Part shown: in pieces, positions 22,755 through 30,366 of the stretch
How the letters are laid out: each line of letters begins with the position of its first letter
How positions within the stretch are numbered: position 1 is the first letter of the stretch
DNA from: Calidithermus roseus
GTDB taxonomy: Bacteria > Deinococcota > Deinococci > Deinococcales > Thermaceae
Length of the DNA: 48,538 nucleotides
Direction of reading: 5' to 3'
NCBI RefSeq assembly: GCF_003574095.1
Contig: NZ_QWLA01000019.1
Span: 1-48,538 of the forward strand
Position numbers and translations under genes: made by a program
The notes under the pieces: generated by a model
Seen by the model: only the letters and a program-made list of their open reading frames with translations
What the model was told of the DNA's origin: nothing
Databases searched by the model: none

Positions 22755-23219
22755 CTATGCAGCATCATAGGCTTTCTCCAGTTCCGCCACATCCAACTTC
22801 ATCATCGTCATCATGGCCTCCATCACTGCCTGTACCTTTTTTGGATTCTTATCGGCAATGAGTTCCCTGAATCGCCGCGGGACAATCTGCCACGAGAGGC
22901 CGAACGGATCCTTGATCCAGCCGCATGCGGTAGGCGTCGCTCCGGCCTTGACTAGTTTGTCCCAATACTCGTCAACCTCGGCCTGGTTCTCACAGTCAAC
23001 GTAGAGCGAGAAGCCTTCGGAGAAAGCAAAGTACGAGCCCCCGTTGTAACCCATGAAGACTTGACCACCGACGACGAACTCGGCGGAGGTGATCGGACCG
23101 TCCTTAGCGGTGCGGGCGACGTTCCTGATTTCGGAGTCCGGGAAAGTGGTGGTGTAGAACTCCATGGCCGCCTCGAGCTGATCGTTGAACATCAAGAACG
23201 GTGTCACTTTATGCTTCAT
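22755..23219 (-). CDS. VOC-family (PhnB-like) protein
   Basis: Protein of 154 residues of the vicinal-oxygen-chelate/glyoxalase superfamily, PhnB/3-demethylubiquinone methyltransferase-like group. It starts MKHKVTPFLMFNDQLEAAME and has FYTTTFPDSEIRN, then a SLYVDCENQAEVDEYWDKLV helix and the diagnostic GWIKDPFGLSWQIVP block. Most members are small resistance or metabolic proteins of unknown substrate and are common integron cargo. A strong AAAGGAGG ribosome-binding site lies 8 bases before the ATG. GTTAGAC, a match to the attC R' core, lies 28 bases upstream of the start. Downstream (22679-22753) an attC-like pair is only weakly recognisable. Confidence 0.9.
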   Translation of the reverse strand: MKHKVTPFLMFNDQLEAAMEFYTTTFPDSEIRNVARTAKDGPITSAEFVVGGQVFMGYNGGSYFAFSEGFSLYVDCENQAEVDEYWDKLVKAGATPTACGWIKDPFGLSWQIVPRRFRELIADKNPKKVQAVMEAMMTMMKLDVAELEKAYDAA

Positions 23220-23246
23220 TCGTGTGCCTCCTTTTTCCTGGCTGCT

Positions 23247-23297
23247 GTCTAACTAGCGATTAAATGTCACTCTGACCTATAACACCCTTCATTAGGC
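23247..23297 (-). other. attC-like site upstream of the VOC gene
   Basis: On the minus strand GTTAGAC (23247-23253) is a perfect GTTRRRY core. The partner box GCCTAAT (23291-23297) departs from RYYYAAC at one base. A small stem GTCA-GAG-TGAC lies between. At 51 bp it is short for an attC. The consensus R' position in front of the gene is the main support. Confidence 0.35.
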
Positions 23298-23302
23298 AGT
23301 TA

Positions 23303-23455
23303 TTCGACATGTCGAACATCCCCCATGGCCGGTACTCGCCCAAAACCTCCCCCTTCCTCAACCGAGGTTCGCAATGTCCTTCGTCTCAAGCACCTGAGCC
23401 GCCGCACAGAAGTCTGTATGTGCATACCATATTATGGTTGACTCAGTTAGTCAAC
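23303..23455. promoter_or_regulatory. Two operator-like palindromes in a 395-bp gene-free stretch
   Basis: Between 23220 and 23614 no gene is supported. The stretch holds a perfect 14-bp palindrome TTCGACATGTCGAA (23303-23316) and a perfect inverted repeat GTTGACT-CAGTT-AGTCAAC (23437-23455). On the minus strand the latter contains TTGACT followed 17 bp later by TATGGT, a possible promoter reading toward the VOC gene and overlapped by the repeat. Confidence 0.4.
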
Positions 23456-23553
23456 ACCCAAACGGTTGGCGAACTAACCCGACCGAAGTTATCCGCGTAG
23501 CGGAGGGCGATATCGCCCCTTGGAAGGGAGTGCTCTAGGATTCAAAAAGATAG

Positions 23554-23564
23554 CCTCTGGGAGG
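23554..23564 (-). terminator. Terminator of the peptide-uptake operon
   Basis: On the minus strand CCTC-CCA-GAGG is followed 5 bases later by TTTTT. It lies about 50 bases beyond the stop of the M24 gene, the last gene of the operon. The stem is short but is one of the few in the window with a real T-run. Confidence 0.45.
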
Positions 23565-23614
23565 TTTGGGCTTGAGTGAACCCTTGCGCCCTAGCGAAGG
23601 GGTCATACTTCGGT

Positions 23615-24796
23615 TCAAGCCGGGATGATGAGCGCCTCGAGTTCGCGCGGGTAGTGCGTCAACAGCTCAGCGCCTCGTGAGGTGATGAGCACCGTATCCG
23701 AGTGGCGGAAGCCCCCGAGGCCCGGCACATAAAGACCGGGTTCGATGCTGAAGACCATTCCGGGCTCCAGCACGGCCTGCTCGCCGATGTCAAGGAAGGG
23801 GCTCTCGTGGATGCGCTGCCCCAGGCTGTGGCCTACATGGTGCCGCCAGTAAGGAAGCAGACCCTCCCGCTCGTAGTAAGCCCGCACGACACGATCAACG
23901 TCAGCACAAGCCCTGCCCGGGCGCATGTGCTCCAGTGCCAGGTCTTGCAACTCGAGCATGTGCCGGAAGTAGTGGCGCTGCTGTGGGGTGGGTTCGCCGA
24001 CGAACATGGTGCGCTCCAGTTCGCTCAAATAGCCCCACACTCCCGCGCTGGCCCCAGTGACCAGATTATCACCAGCCTTGAAGACTGCGTTGATGCTAAT
24101 GGCATGGGGCAGGGCGCTGTTGGGGCCAATCTGGCCACGGTACAGTGCAACCGCTCCGCTGATCCAGCGGTTGTGGCTGCGAAACCCCGGCCCCATCTCA
24201 GCCTGCATGGCCTGCGTGGCTTCCCGGGTGGCCCTGGCCTCCACCTCGGACTCGCTGAGGCCGGGACGGGTGTACTGTTGCAGTAGCCTATGGGCGTGCC
24301 CTGCCCAGCGGGCGCTCTCGCGGATGAGGGAGAGCTCGGGTTCGGACTTCAGGGCCATCTGGCGATCCAGCGCCGCGGAGACCCGCCGGATGGCAAACAA
24401 CTCGCTCAGCGCAGGGCCGCTGTAGCCCATAACCGGCGGATACCCATCGTGGTCCACGCCGATGAGGCCACGTCTGAGGCCCAGTTGCTGGAGATGTTCG
24501 CTCAGGAACAGCAGGGGGTGCTGCTCACCCGGGAACTCGGGATAGGAGCGGACCTCTTCGACCTGCGCGGTCTCGAGGGCATGTTCGTACTCGAGGCGGG
24601 GAACGAAGAGAATGCGCTCGCCCTCGCGGGTGATGATCAGGGCGATGGGGCGCTCGGTGGGGATGAAGATGAAGCCCGTAAAGTACTGGATGAGCTGGTC
24701 GTCGAAAAGCACCAGTCCTGCCAGGTCTGAACCGGCAAATTCGAAGGCCTGCTGGGCCCGATAAGTGCGTTCGCCGGGGGGGATCGGGACGATCAT
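23615..24796 (-). CDS. M24-family (creatinase/aminopeptidase P fold) protein with altered metal site
   Basis: Protein of 393 residues with the two-domain architecture of Xaa-Pro peptidases: a creatinase N-terminal domain (about 10-145) and a pita-bread domain (about 155-390). Of the five metal ligands in true M24 peptidases, H323 (VGHSLG) and E352 (FSIEPGLYV) remain. The first Asp is replaced in LVTGAS (T247 region), the second by E259 in GYLSELERT, and the last Glu by S366 in GFRHSDTVLI. Such losses occur in creatinase and in non-metallo relatives, so it may be a metal-free amidinohydrolase-type enzyme or another C-N hydrolase, not a peptidase. It is the last gene of the peptide-uptake operon, two bases after the S33 gene. 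Confidence 0.85.
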   Translation of the reverse strand: MIVPIPPGERTYRAQQAFEFAGSDLAGLVLFDDQLIQYFTGFIFIPTERPIALIITREGERILFVPRLEYEHALETAQVEEVRSYPEFPGEQHPLLFLSEHLQQLGLRRGLIGVDHDGYPPVMGYSGPALSELFAIRRVSAALDRQMALKSEPELSLIRESARWAGHAHRLLQQYTRPGLSESEVEARATREATQAMQAEMGPGFRSHNRWISGAVALYRGQIGPNSALPHAISINAVFKAGDNLVTGASAGVWGYLSELERTMFVGEPTPQQRHYFRHMLELQDLALEHMRPGRACADVDRVVRAYYEREGLLPYWRHHVGHSLGQRIHESPFLDIGEQAVLEPGMVFSIEPGLYVPGLGGFRHSDTVLITSRGAELLTHYPRELEALIIPA

Positions 24797-24798
24797 CG

Positions 24799-25635
24799 TT
24801 ACTCCGCGACCAGATGGCGTCCCAGGAAGTCCCGCACTACCCGCAGATACCGCTCCTGCTCCTCCAGTTGAGGCGAGTGCCCGCTGCTCTCGAAGACGAC
24901 GAGCTCACTGTTGGGCAGGCCCTGGGCGAGTTCCTCGCTGGCCTCGAGCGGAGTGATCCAGTCGTGACGCCCGACCGTCACCAGCACCGGAACCTCGATC
25001 TCAGGCAGCCTCGAGGTGATGTCGTAGTGGGGTTGGTTGCGGCTGAAGGCCCAGTTGTGGGTCTGGTAACGGAAGGGGATGGCCGCCAGCCGCCGGGCTT
25101 CCTCCTCGAGGTCGCGCCGGACGTTGTAGAGCGGCTGGATCATGGCGAAGCTCTCACGGAAGTCCTCATCAGAGGTCATCTGCCCGGCGAAGAGTCGATC
25201 CAGGCGCTCGATGTCCATCGGGAATCCGCTCTCTAAGGCGCGTTTCTTGCTGGTGTGCTGGTACTTGTTGCTGGCGGCGGTGTCGCGCAAGATGAGGGCG
25301 TGCAGCTTGTCCTGATGGCGCAGGGCATATTCCAGAGCGATGAAGCCGCCATATGAACCGCCCAGCAGGATGATCTTGCCCAGTCCCAGGCCCTGGCGCA
25401 GGGCCTCGAGGTCGGCTACGAACTGCTCGTGTGAGTAGGGTTCGCGGCCCTCTGAGTCCCCGTTGCCGCGCTGGTCGTAGCTGATGAGACGGTAGGTGTC
25501 GGTGAGGGGCTGGAAGGCGGCCCAGTCTCCCCTGCGGCTGCCCATCCCCGGCCCTCCGTGCAGGGTGACGAAGGCGATCCCGTCGCCCCCCGAATCGTCG
25601 TAAACCAGCTTTACCCCGTTGACTTCTATATGCAT
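24799..25635 (-). CDS. Alpha/beta hydrolase, proline iminopeptidase-like (S33)
   Basis: Cytoplasmic alpha/beta hydrolase of 278 residues. The oxyanion motif HGGPG (26-30), the DQRGNGDS loop (about 54-61) and the nucleophile elbow GGSYGG with S94 identify the S33 group of proline iminopeptidases and related amino-acid amidases. The acid is in VGRHDWITP and the histidine in SSGHSPQLE near the end. It would release N-terminal proline or a similar residue from imported peptides. It lies between the M19 dipeptidase and M24 genes in one operon, so the three probably act on the same imported substrate. The ATG at 25635 is the natural start. Confidence 0.88.
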   Translation of the reverse strand: MHIEVNGVKLVYDDSGGDGIAFVTLHGGPGMGSRRGDWAAFQPLTDTYRLISYDQRGNGDSEGREPYSHEQFVADLEALRQGLGLGKIILLGGSYGGFIALEYALRHQDKLHALILRDTAASNKYQHTSKKRALESGFPMDIERLDRLFAGQMTSDEDFRESFAMIQPLYNVRRDLEEEARRLAAIPFRYQTHNWAFSRNQPHYDITSRLPEIEVPVLVTVGRHDWITPLEASEELAQGLPNSELVVFESSGHSPQLEEQERYLRVVRDFLGRHLVAE

Positions 25636-25659
25636 TAGAGCTCTCCCTCAGACCATCGC

Positions 25660-26862
25660 CTACCTGTACCAGACTTCCTTCAACACCCGCATGATGTTGC
25701 CCCCCACCACCTTGGCGATGTCCTCATCGCTGTAACCGTGCTTGACTAACCAGCGCACGATGTTGGGGAAGGCCTCGGAGGGGTTCTCCAGGCCGTCTAC
25801 CCATTCCACCCTGGGGTACTCCAGCGTTCCCCGGCTGGCCGCGATGGACAGGGCCTCGGAGAGGGTGTGGTGCAGGCCTACGTGGTCGCCGAAGAGCACG
25901 TCCGGGCCAAAGGCAACGTGGTCGATGCCCACCAGGTCCACGCAGTACTCGAAGTGCTCCATGAAGCTGTCGATAGAGTGGCGGGGGTTCTTCTGGGTGA
26001 TGGTGGTGTGGGGCGCGGCCTCAATGCCAATGACCCCGCCCTTCTCAGCACAGGCTTTGATCACCTCGTCGGGCTTGAGGCGATTGGAGTTCCATAGCGC
26101 CCGGGCCCCGGCGTGGGTGATGAAGACTGGCTTCTCACTGACTTCGATGGTGTCCAAGGAGGTACGGTCGCCGGAGTGGGAGATGTCGATGGCGATCCCC
26201 AGCTTGTTCATCCGCTTGACCGCCTTGCGCCCGAACACGGTGAGCCCACCGTCGTTGGGCTCGCGCAGCCCACCACCGAGCTGATTACCCTCGCTGTAGG
26301 CGATGCCCAGGCAGCGCACCCCTAGCCCGTAGAGGATATCCAGCCGGTCGAGTTCGTTCTCGATCATGGCCGCGCCCTCGAGCGAGACCACAAAGGCGAT
26401 CTGGCCGTTTTGTTTGGCCCGCACGATATCCTCGGTGGTGGTGGCCAGCACCACCATGTCTTGGTGCGCGATATCGGAAAGGCGCATGCCCAGGTCGTAG
26501 ATGATGTCATCCCACTTCCAGCCCGAGCGCGAGGTGATCATGGCGGTGCCGTTCATGAGGTTGTCGAACACGCAGTCTAGCCCGCTCACGCTCAGGCCCT
26601 CATAGCCGGTCCAGTCCCGGCCCTGGCGGCGAAACTCGAAGAACTCAGCGAGGTTCTCGGGGGCTACGAAGCAGTGGTCGTGCAGTGAGATGATGAGGTT
26701 TTCCTGAAAGATGCGCTTTACCCGTTCCTCCTGCTCAGGGGTCACCTCCACCGCTCGGCTCGGCACCCGGTTCAGTTCCTGGGCTAGTTTGAAGGGCCTA
26801 TAGTCGACGCCGGGCTCGAGGTACTCGAAGGACTTGTAACCGTTATAGCGCTTTTTCTGCAT
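25660..26862 (-). CDS. M19-family membrane dipeptidase-like hydrolase
   Basis: Renal-dipeptidase-type metallohydrolase of 400 residues from the ATG at 26862 (AGGAG ribosome-binding site upstream); a longer frame to 26931 reads unlike protein. Recognisable parts: IISLHDHCF (60-65 region), the bridging glutamate in VVSLEGAAM, the metal histidines in AIDISHSGDRTS and VFITHAGARALW, and the C-terminal HVAFGPDVLFG and MRVLKEVW. The first motif is usually HxD; here it reads H61-D62-H63, an HxH arrangement, which may alter metal binding. M19 enzymes cut dipeptides, often with a D-residue. It starts 47 bases after the permease stop, in the same operon. Confidence 0.86.
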   Translation of the reverse strand: MQKKRYNGYKSFEYLEPGVDYRPFKLAQELNRVPSRAVEVTPEQEERVKRIFQENLIISLHDHCFVAPENLAEFFEFRRQGRDWTGYEGLSVSGLDCVFDNLMNGTAMITSRSGWKWDDIIYDLGMRLSDIAHQDMVVLATTTEDIVRAKQNGQIAFVVSLEGAAMIENELDRLDILYGLGVRCLGIAYSEGNQLGGGLREPNDGGLTVFGRKAVKRMNKLGIAIDISHSGDRTSLDTIEVSEKPVFITHAGARALWNSNRLKPDEVIKACAEKGGVIGIEAAPHTTITQKNPRHSIDSFMEHFEYCVDLVGIDHVAFGPDVLFGDHVGLHHTLSEALSIAASRGTLEYPRVEWVDGLENPSEAFPNIVRWLVKHGYSDEDIAKVVGGNIMRVLKEVWYR

Positions 26863-26908
26863 GACTCGCTCCTGTGGTTGTGGTGAGGGTGAAGTCCGTG
26901 GCAGCGGC

Positions 26909-27775
26909 CTAATTCCTGGGGTCAAGCACATCCCGCAGCGCGTTGCCCAGGACGTTGAAGGCCAACACCGTCACCGCGATGAACAGCCCCGGATACACCG
27001 CCAGCATGGGATTGGAGTAGAGGTAGGCTTGGGCATTCTGCAACATGTTGCCCCAGGAGGCCAGGGGGGGCTGGATGCCCAGCCCCAGGTAGCTGAGGGC
27101 GGCCTCGGTGAGAATGGCCCAGCCTACTCCGAGCGTGGCCAGCACGATGGCCTGGGGCAGCACCTGGGGAAAGATGTGGCCGAACATAATGCGCGCGTGC
27201 GAGGCCCCCAGGGCGTGCATGGCCTCCACGAACTCCCGCCCCCGGTACTTGGAAAACTCGGCGTAGACCACCCGCGCCATCTGGGCCCAGAAGCCGATCC
27301 CTACCGTGAGCACCACGGTGAGAGGATGGTTGCCGAAGGCGGTCACGATCACCAGCACCAAAAAGAAGCTGGGGATGGACATGAACACGTCCACCAGCCG
27401 CATCACCACGGTCTCGGCCCAGCCTTTGAAGTAGCCCGCGATTCCCCCAACCACAGTCCCGATGGTCAGCCCCACCAACATCGACAGCAAGCCCACAGAA
27501 AGCGAGATCCGCCCACCATAGAGCAGGCGGCTGAGCATGTCTCGCCCGAGTTCGTCGGTGCCGAGGGGATGGGTTGGGCTCGAGGCGGCCAGGATGTTGA
27601 GCGGGTCGGTGGCGTCGGGGGCAACGCGGTAGAGGAGCGGACCGAAGACCACCAGCAGCGTCAGCAGGCAGATCGTCAGGAAGGCCCCTAAACCCACCGG
27701 GTTGCGGCGAACCCGCAGCCAAAAGCGGCTTTGGGAGCGGGAGGGGGCGGCAGCGCTCGGCGTAATACTGTTCAT
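26909..27775 (-). CDS. Peptide ABC transporter permease (DppC/OppC type)
   Basis: Membrane permease of 288 residues. After a polar N-terminal tail the first helix lies at about 29-50 (LGAFLTICLLTLLVVFGPLL). The characteristic HPLGTDELGRDMLSRLLYGG motif follows at about 70-90, and the EAA-type loop is EAMHALGASHARIMFGHI. The C-terminal NVLGNALRDVLDPR is diagnostic of OppC/DppC. Its stop is 6 bases before the DppB-like permease's neighbouring frame boundary, so the pair is co-translated. Together with the binding protein it would import peptides or related amides. The usual OppD/OppF ATPase genes are absent here. Confidence 0.93.
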   Translation of the reverse strand: MNSITPSAAAPSRSQSRFWLRVRRNPVGLGAFLTICLLTLLVVFGPLLYRVAPDATDPLNILAASSPTHPLGTDELGRDMLSRLLYGGRISLSVGLLSMLVGLTIGTVVGGIAGYFKGWAETVVMRLVDVFMSIPSFFLVLVIVTAFGNHPLTVVLTVGIGFWAQMARVVYAEFSKYRGREFVEAMHALGASHARIMFGHIFPQVLPQAIVLATLGVGWAILTEAALSYLGLGIQPPLASWGNMLQNAQAYLYSNPMLAVYPGLFIAVTVLAFNVLGNALRDVLDPRN

Positions 27776-27781
27776 GGCTGA

Positions 27782-28729
27782 TTATTCGTGGCTGATCCGG
27801 GGGTCCACGGCGGCATAGAGGAGGTCCACCAGCAAGTTGACCACCACCACAATGGCGCCCACCAGCAGGGTGACGCCCAGAATCACCGGATAGTCGCGCC
27901 CGTTGGCAGCCTCGATGGCCAGGCGGCCCAGCCCGGCCCATCCGAAGACGCTCTCTACTACCACCGAGCCTGAGAAGAGCACGGTGGTGATGAGCCCCAG
28001 GATGGCGATCACCGGGACCATGGCGTTCTTAAAGGTATGCTTGAGCAGCACCACTCGCTCCGGGAGGCCCTTGGCCCGGGCGGTGCGAACGTAGTCGGAG
28101 GTGAGGACCTCCAGCAGTGCTGAGCGGGTGATGCGAATGACGTTGGGCATCAGGGTAAAGGCCAGCACCCCCGCGGGCATGGCCAGGTGGCGCAGCCGAT
28201 CGGCGAGGGAGAACTCCTGGCCCACCGTGAAGATGCCTGAGGAGGGCAGCCATTTGAGCTGCACTGCGAAGACGATGATGGCCACGATGCCCAACCAGAA
28301 GGCCGGGACCGACATCCCCACCGTAGCCAGGCTGCTGATGAGGTGGTCGGGCCAGCGGTTTTTGTGCAGCGCCGACAGCACCCCCAACACCACCCCCAAC
28401 AGGGCGGTGAGTGTGAGGGCGGTGAGGGCTAATTGCAGGGTGTTGCCCATCCGCTGCGCCAGCAGCGAAGAGACTGGGAGCCCCTGGTTGTAGGACTCGC
28501 CCAGGTCTCCTCGCAACACCCCACCCAGCCAGTCGAAGTAGCGGATTAGCACCGGGCGATCCAGGCCGTACTGCCGAAGGACGGCTTCGCGCTCCTCGGC
28601 GGTGCGGCCCAGGCTCACTGCTGAGGTGGGGCCGCCGGGGGCCAGATTGATGAGCAGGAAGGTGATCACCGAAATCAGAAACAGCACGACCACTCCCTGG
28701 AGGAGTCGGCGGACGACGTAAGCGGCCAC
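27782..28729 (-). CDS. Peptide ABC transporter permease (DppB/OppB type)
   Basis: Membrane permease of 315 residues starting at a GTG with an AGGAGGTGAGG ribosome-binding site. The N-terminal VVRRLLQGVVVLFLISVITF helix, the LINLAPGGPTSAVSLGRT segment, the DYVRTARAKGLPERVVLLKH EAA-type loop and the C-terminal DLLYAAVDPRI are all diagnostic of OppB/DppB. It forms the channel with the adjacent DppC-type protein and receives substrate from the binding protein encoded 23 bases upstream. Confidence 0.93.
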   Translation of the reverse strand: MAAYVVRRLLQGVVVLFLISVITFLLINLAPGGPTSAVSLGRTAEEREAVLRQYGLDRPVLIRYFDWLGGVLRGDLGESYNQGLPVSSLLAQRMGNTLQLALTALTLTALLGVVLGVLSALHKNRWPDHLISSLATVGMSVPAFWLGIVAIIVFAVQLKWLPSSGIFTVGQEFSLADRLRHLAMPAGVLAFTLMPNVIRITRSALLEVLTSDYVRTARAKGLPERVVLLKHTFKNAMVPVIAILGLITTVLFSGSVVVESVFGWAGLGRLAIEAANGRDYPVILGVTLLVGAIVVVVNLLVDLLYAAVDPRISHE

Positions 28730-28752
28730 CTGTCCTCACCTCCTGGCTTCGT

Positions 28753-30348
28753 TCATCGCTTGACGAACCACTCCGAAGAGTGCTGGAAGGCCGTGGCGGT
28801 GTTGATTTCCGCCATCCCCCCCACCCTTTCGTTACGCACCGAGATAATGTCGGGGTACCACAAGTAGAGGTAGGGGAGTTGCTCGGCCAGCAGGCGCTGG
28901 ATGCGCCGGTAGATGAGCACCTGATCCTGCACCCTGGTGGCCTTCAGGCCCTCCTCGAGCAGCTTGTCGAGCGCGGGATTCTTGTAGTTGGGGATGTTGT
29001 TGCCCTTGTCGGCGGCGGCGGAGGCGTAGTAGGGGGTGACATCGGGGGTTGGAGGGGTGCTCCACCAGGCTAGGGTGGCCTCGTACTGGCGGTTGACGAA
29101 CATTTTCTGGATGTAGGCGTTCCACTCCATCACGTTGACATTGGCCTTGACCCCGATGGCCTTCCAGTACTGCTGCACCAGAAGAGTGGCCGGCACCAGG
29201 TAACCGAACTGTCCGGTGGGCATGTCGATCTCGAAGGGCTTACCGTCCTTGAGCAACACCCCATCTGGGCCGGGGGTCCAGCCCGCCGCGCGCAGCAACT
29301 CCTGCGCCTTCTTGGGGTTGTATTCATATTGCGGCACGTCCTTGGCGTAGAAGGACTTCTGCAGCGGGGCGATGGGACCGGTGGCGATGGTCCCGTAGCC
29401 GCGCACTACCGAGTCGATCATGGCCTTGCGGTCGAGGGCGTGGAGCAGGGCCTGGCGCACACGCACGTCGCGGAAGCGGGGGTCGTTCTGGTTGAGCGCC
29501 ACGAAGTAGTAGAGGTTCTGGCTCTGCCGCAGCACCTGCAGCTTGGGGTTGCGCTCCACGCCAGCCAGCAAGGCAGGGTTCGAAACGCTCACGAAGTCAA
29601 GCTCCCCGGAGATCACCTGGGCCATCTGGGTGTTGGGATCAGGAACGATCCTGAAGACGATGGAGCCGATCTTGGGACTGCCGCCCCAGTACTTGTCGTA
29701 TCTAACCAGGCGCACATACGAGCCTGGCACGAACTCGGCTACGCGGAAGGCTCCGGTGCCGATGGGGTTCTTTTTGTTGAAGCTGGCCACCTGGAGCGGG
29801 TTCTCAGCCTCAGCCAGGACGTGCTTGGGCAGGATGCCGGCGAAGTAGGCCAGGTAGTAGGGCAAGGAGGAGAAGGGTGCATTGAGCACGAAGCGCACCG
29901 TAGAAGGGTTGACCACCTCCACGCTCTTGACCTTGCTGAAGTTCCCTGCGTTCTGCGCGCCCAGTTTCTTGTTGAGCACCACGTCGTTGAAGGTGAAGGC
30001 CACGTCCTCGGCGGTGAAGGGCTTGCCGTCGTGCCAGGTCACGCCCTTGCGCAGGTTGAAAGTCCAGGAAAGGCCGTCCGGGGCCACCTTCCAGCTCGTA
30101 GCCAGGCCGGGAGCTGGGCTCAGGTCCTTCTTGTTGTAGCGCACCAATTGGTCAAAGAGGATGGTGTTGATGAGGTTGGACTCCACCACCGCCCCCGGGG
30201 TCCAGGGGTTAAGGGTAGGGTCGGCGTTGGTCGCCAGGTTCAACGTCGCGTTGGGATCGAAGTCCTGGGCCAGCACCCCACCCAGGCTGAGCGCCCCCGC
30301 CAGCAGCGCCGCACTTATGCCCCTAAACTTCCACCGTATGCCTTTCAT
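28753..30348 (-). CDS. Peptide ABC transporter substrate-binding protein (family 5)
   Basis: Extracytoplasmic binding protein of 531 residues with a signal peptide (MKGIRWKFRGISAALLAGAL, cleaved near VLAQ). Family 5 hallmarks are LNLATNADPTLNPWTPGAVV, FDQLVRYNKKDLSPAPGLAT, the diagnostic GLSWTFNLRKGVTWHDGKPF and DVRVRQALLHALDRKAMIDS. Such proteins bind peptides, nickel, opines or other amides; the peptidase genes downstream make peptides or amides likely. A GGAGG ribosome-binding site lies 12 bases before the ATG. It is the first structural gene after the IclR regulator, as is usual for the most abundant component. Confidence 0.92.
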   Translation of the reverse strand: MKGIRWKFRGISAALLAGALSLGGVLAQDFDPNATLNLATNADPTLNPWTPGAVVESNLINTILFDQLVRYNKKDLSPAPGLATSWKVAPDGLSWTFNLRKGVTWHDGKPFTAEDVAFTFNDVVLNKKLGAQNAGNFSKVKSVEVVNPSTVRFVLNAPFSSLPYYLAYFAGILPKHVLAEAENPLQVASFNKKNPIGTGAFRVAEFVPGSYVRLVRYDKYWGGSPKIGSIVFRIVPDPNTQMAQVISGELDFVSVSNPALLAGVERNPKLQVLRQSQNLYYFVALNQNDPRFRDVRVRQALLHALDRKAMIDSVVRGYGTIATGPIAPLQKSFYAKDVPQYEYNPKKAQELLRAAGWTPGPDGVLLKDGKPFEIDMPTGQFGYLVPATLLVQQYWKAIGVKANVNVMEWNAYIQKMFVNRQYEATLAWWSTPPTPDVTPYYASAAADKGNNIPNYKNPALDKLLEEGLKATRVQDQVLIYRRIQRLLAEQLPYLYLWYPDIISVRNERVGGMAEINTATAFQHSSEWFVKR

Positions 30349-30366
30349 CGCTTAAAGCCTCCTTCC

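Noticed and set aside
23309-23500. Plus-strand 63-codon frame in the gap before the M24 gene
   Set aside because: No ribosome-binding site, composition unlike a protein, and it overlaps the palindromes.
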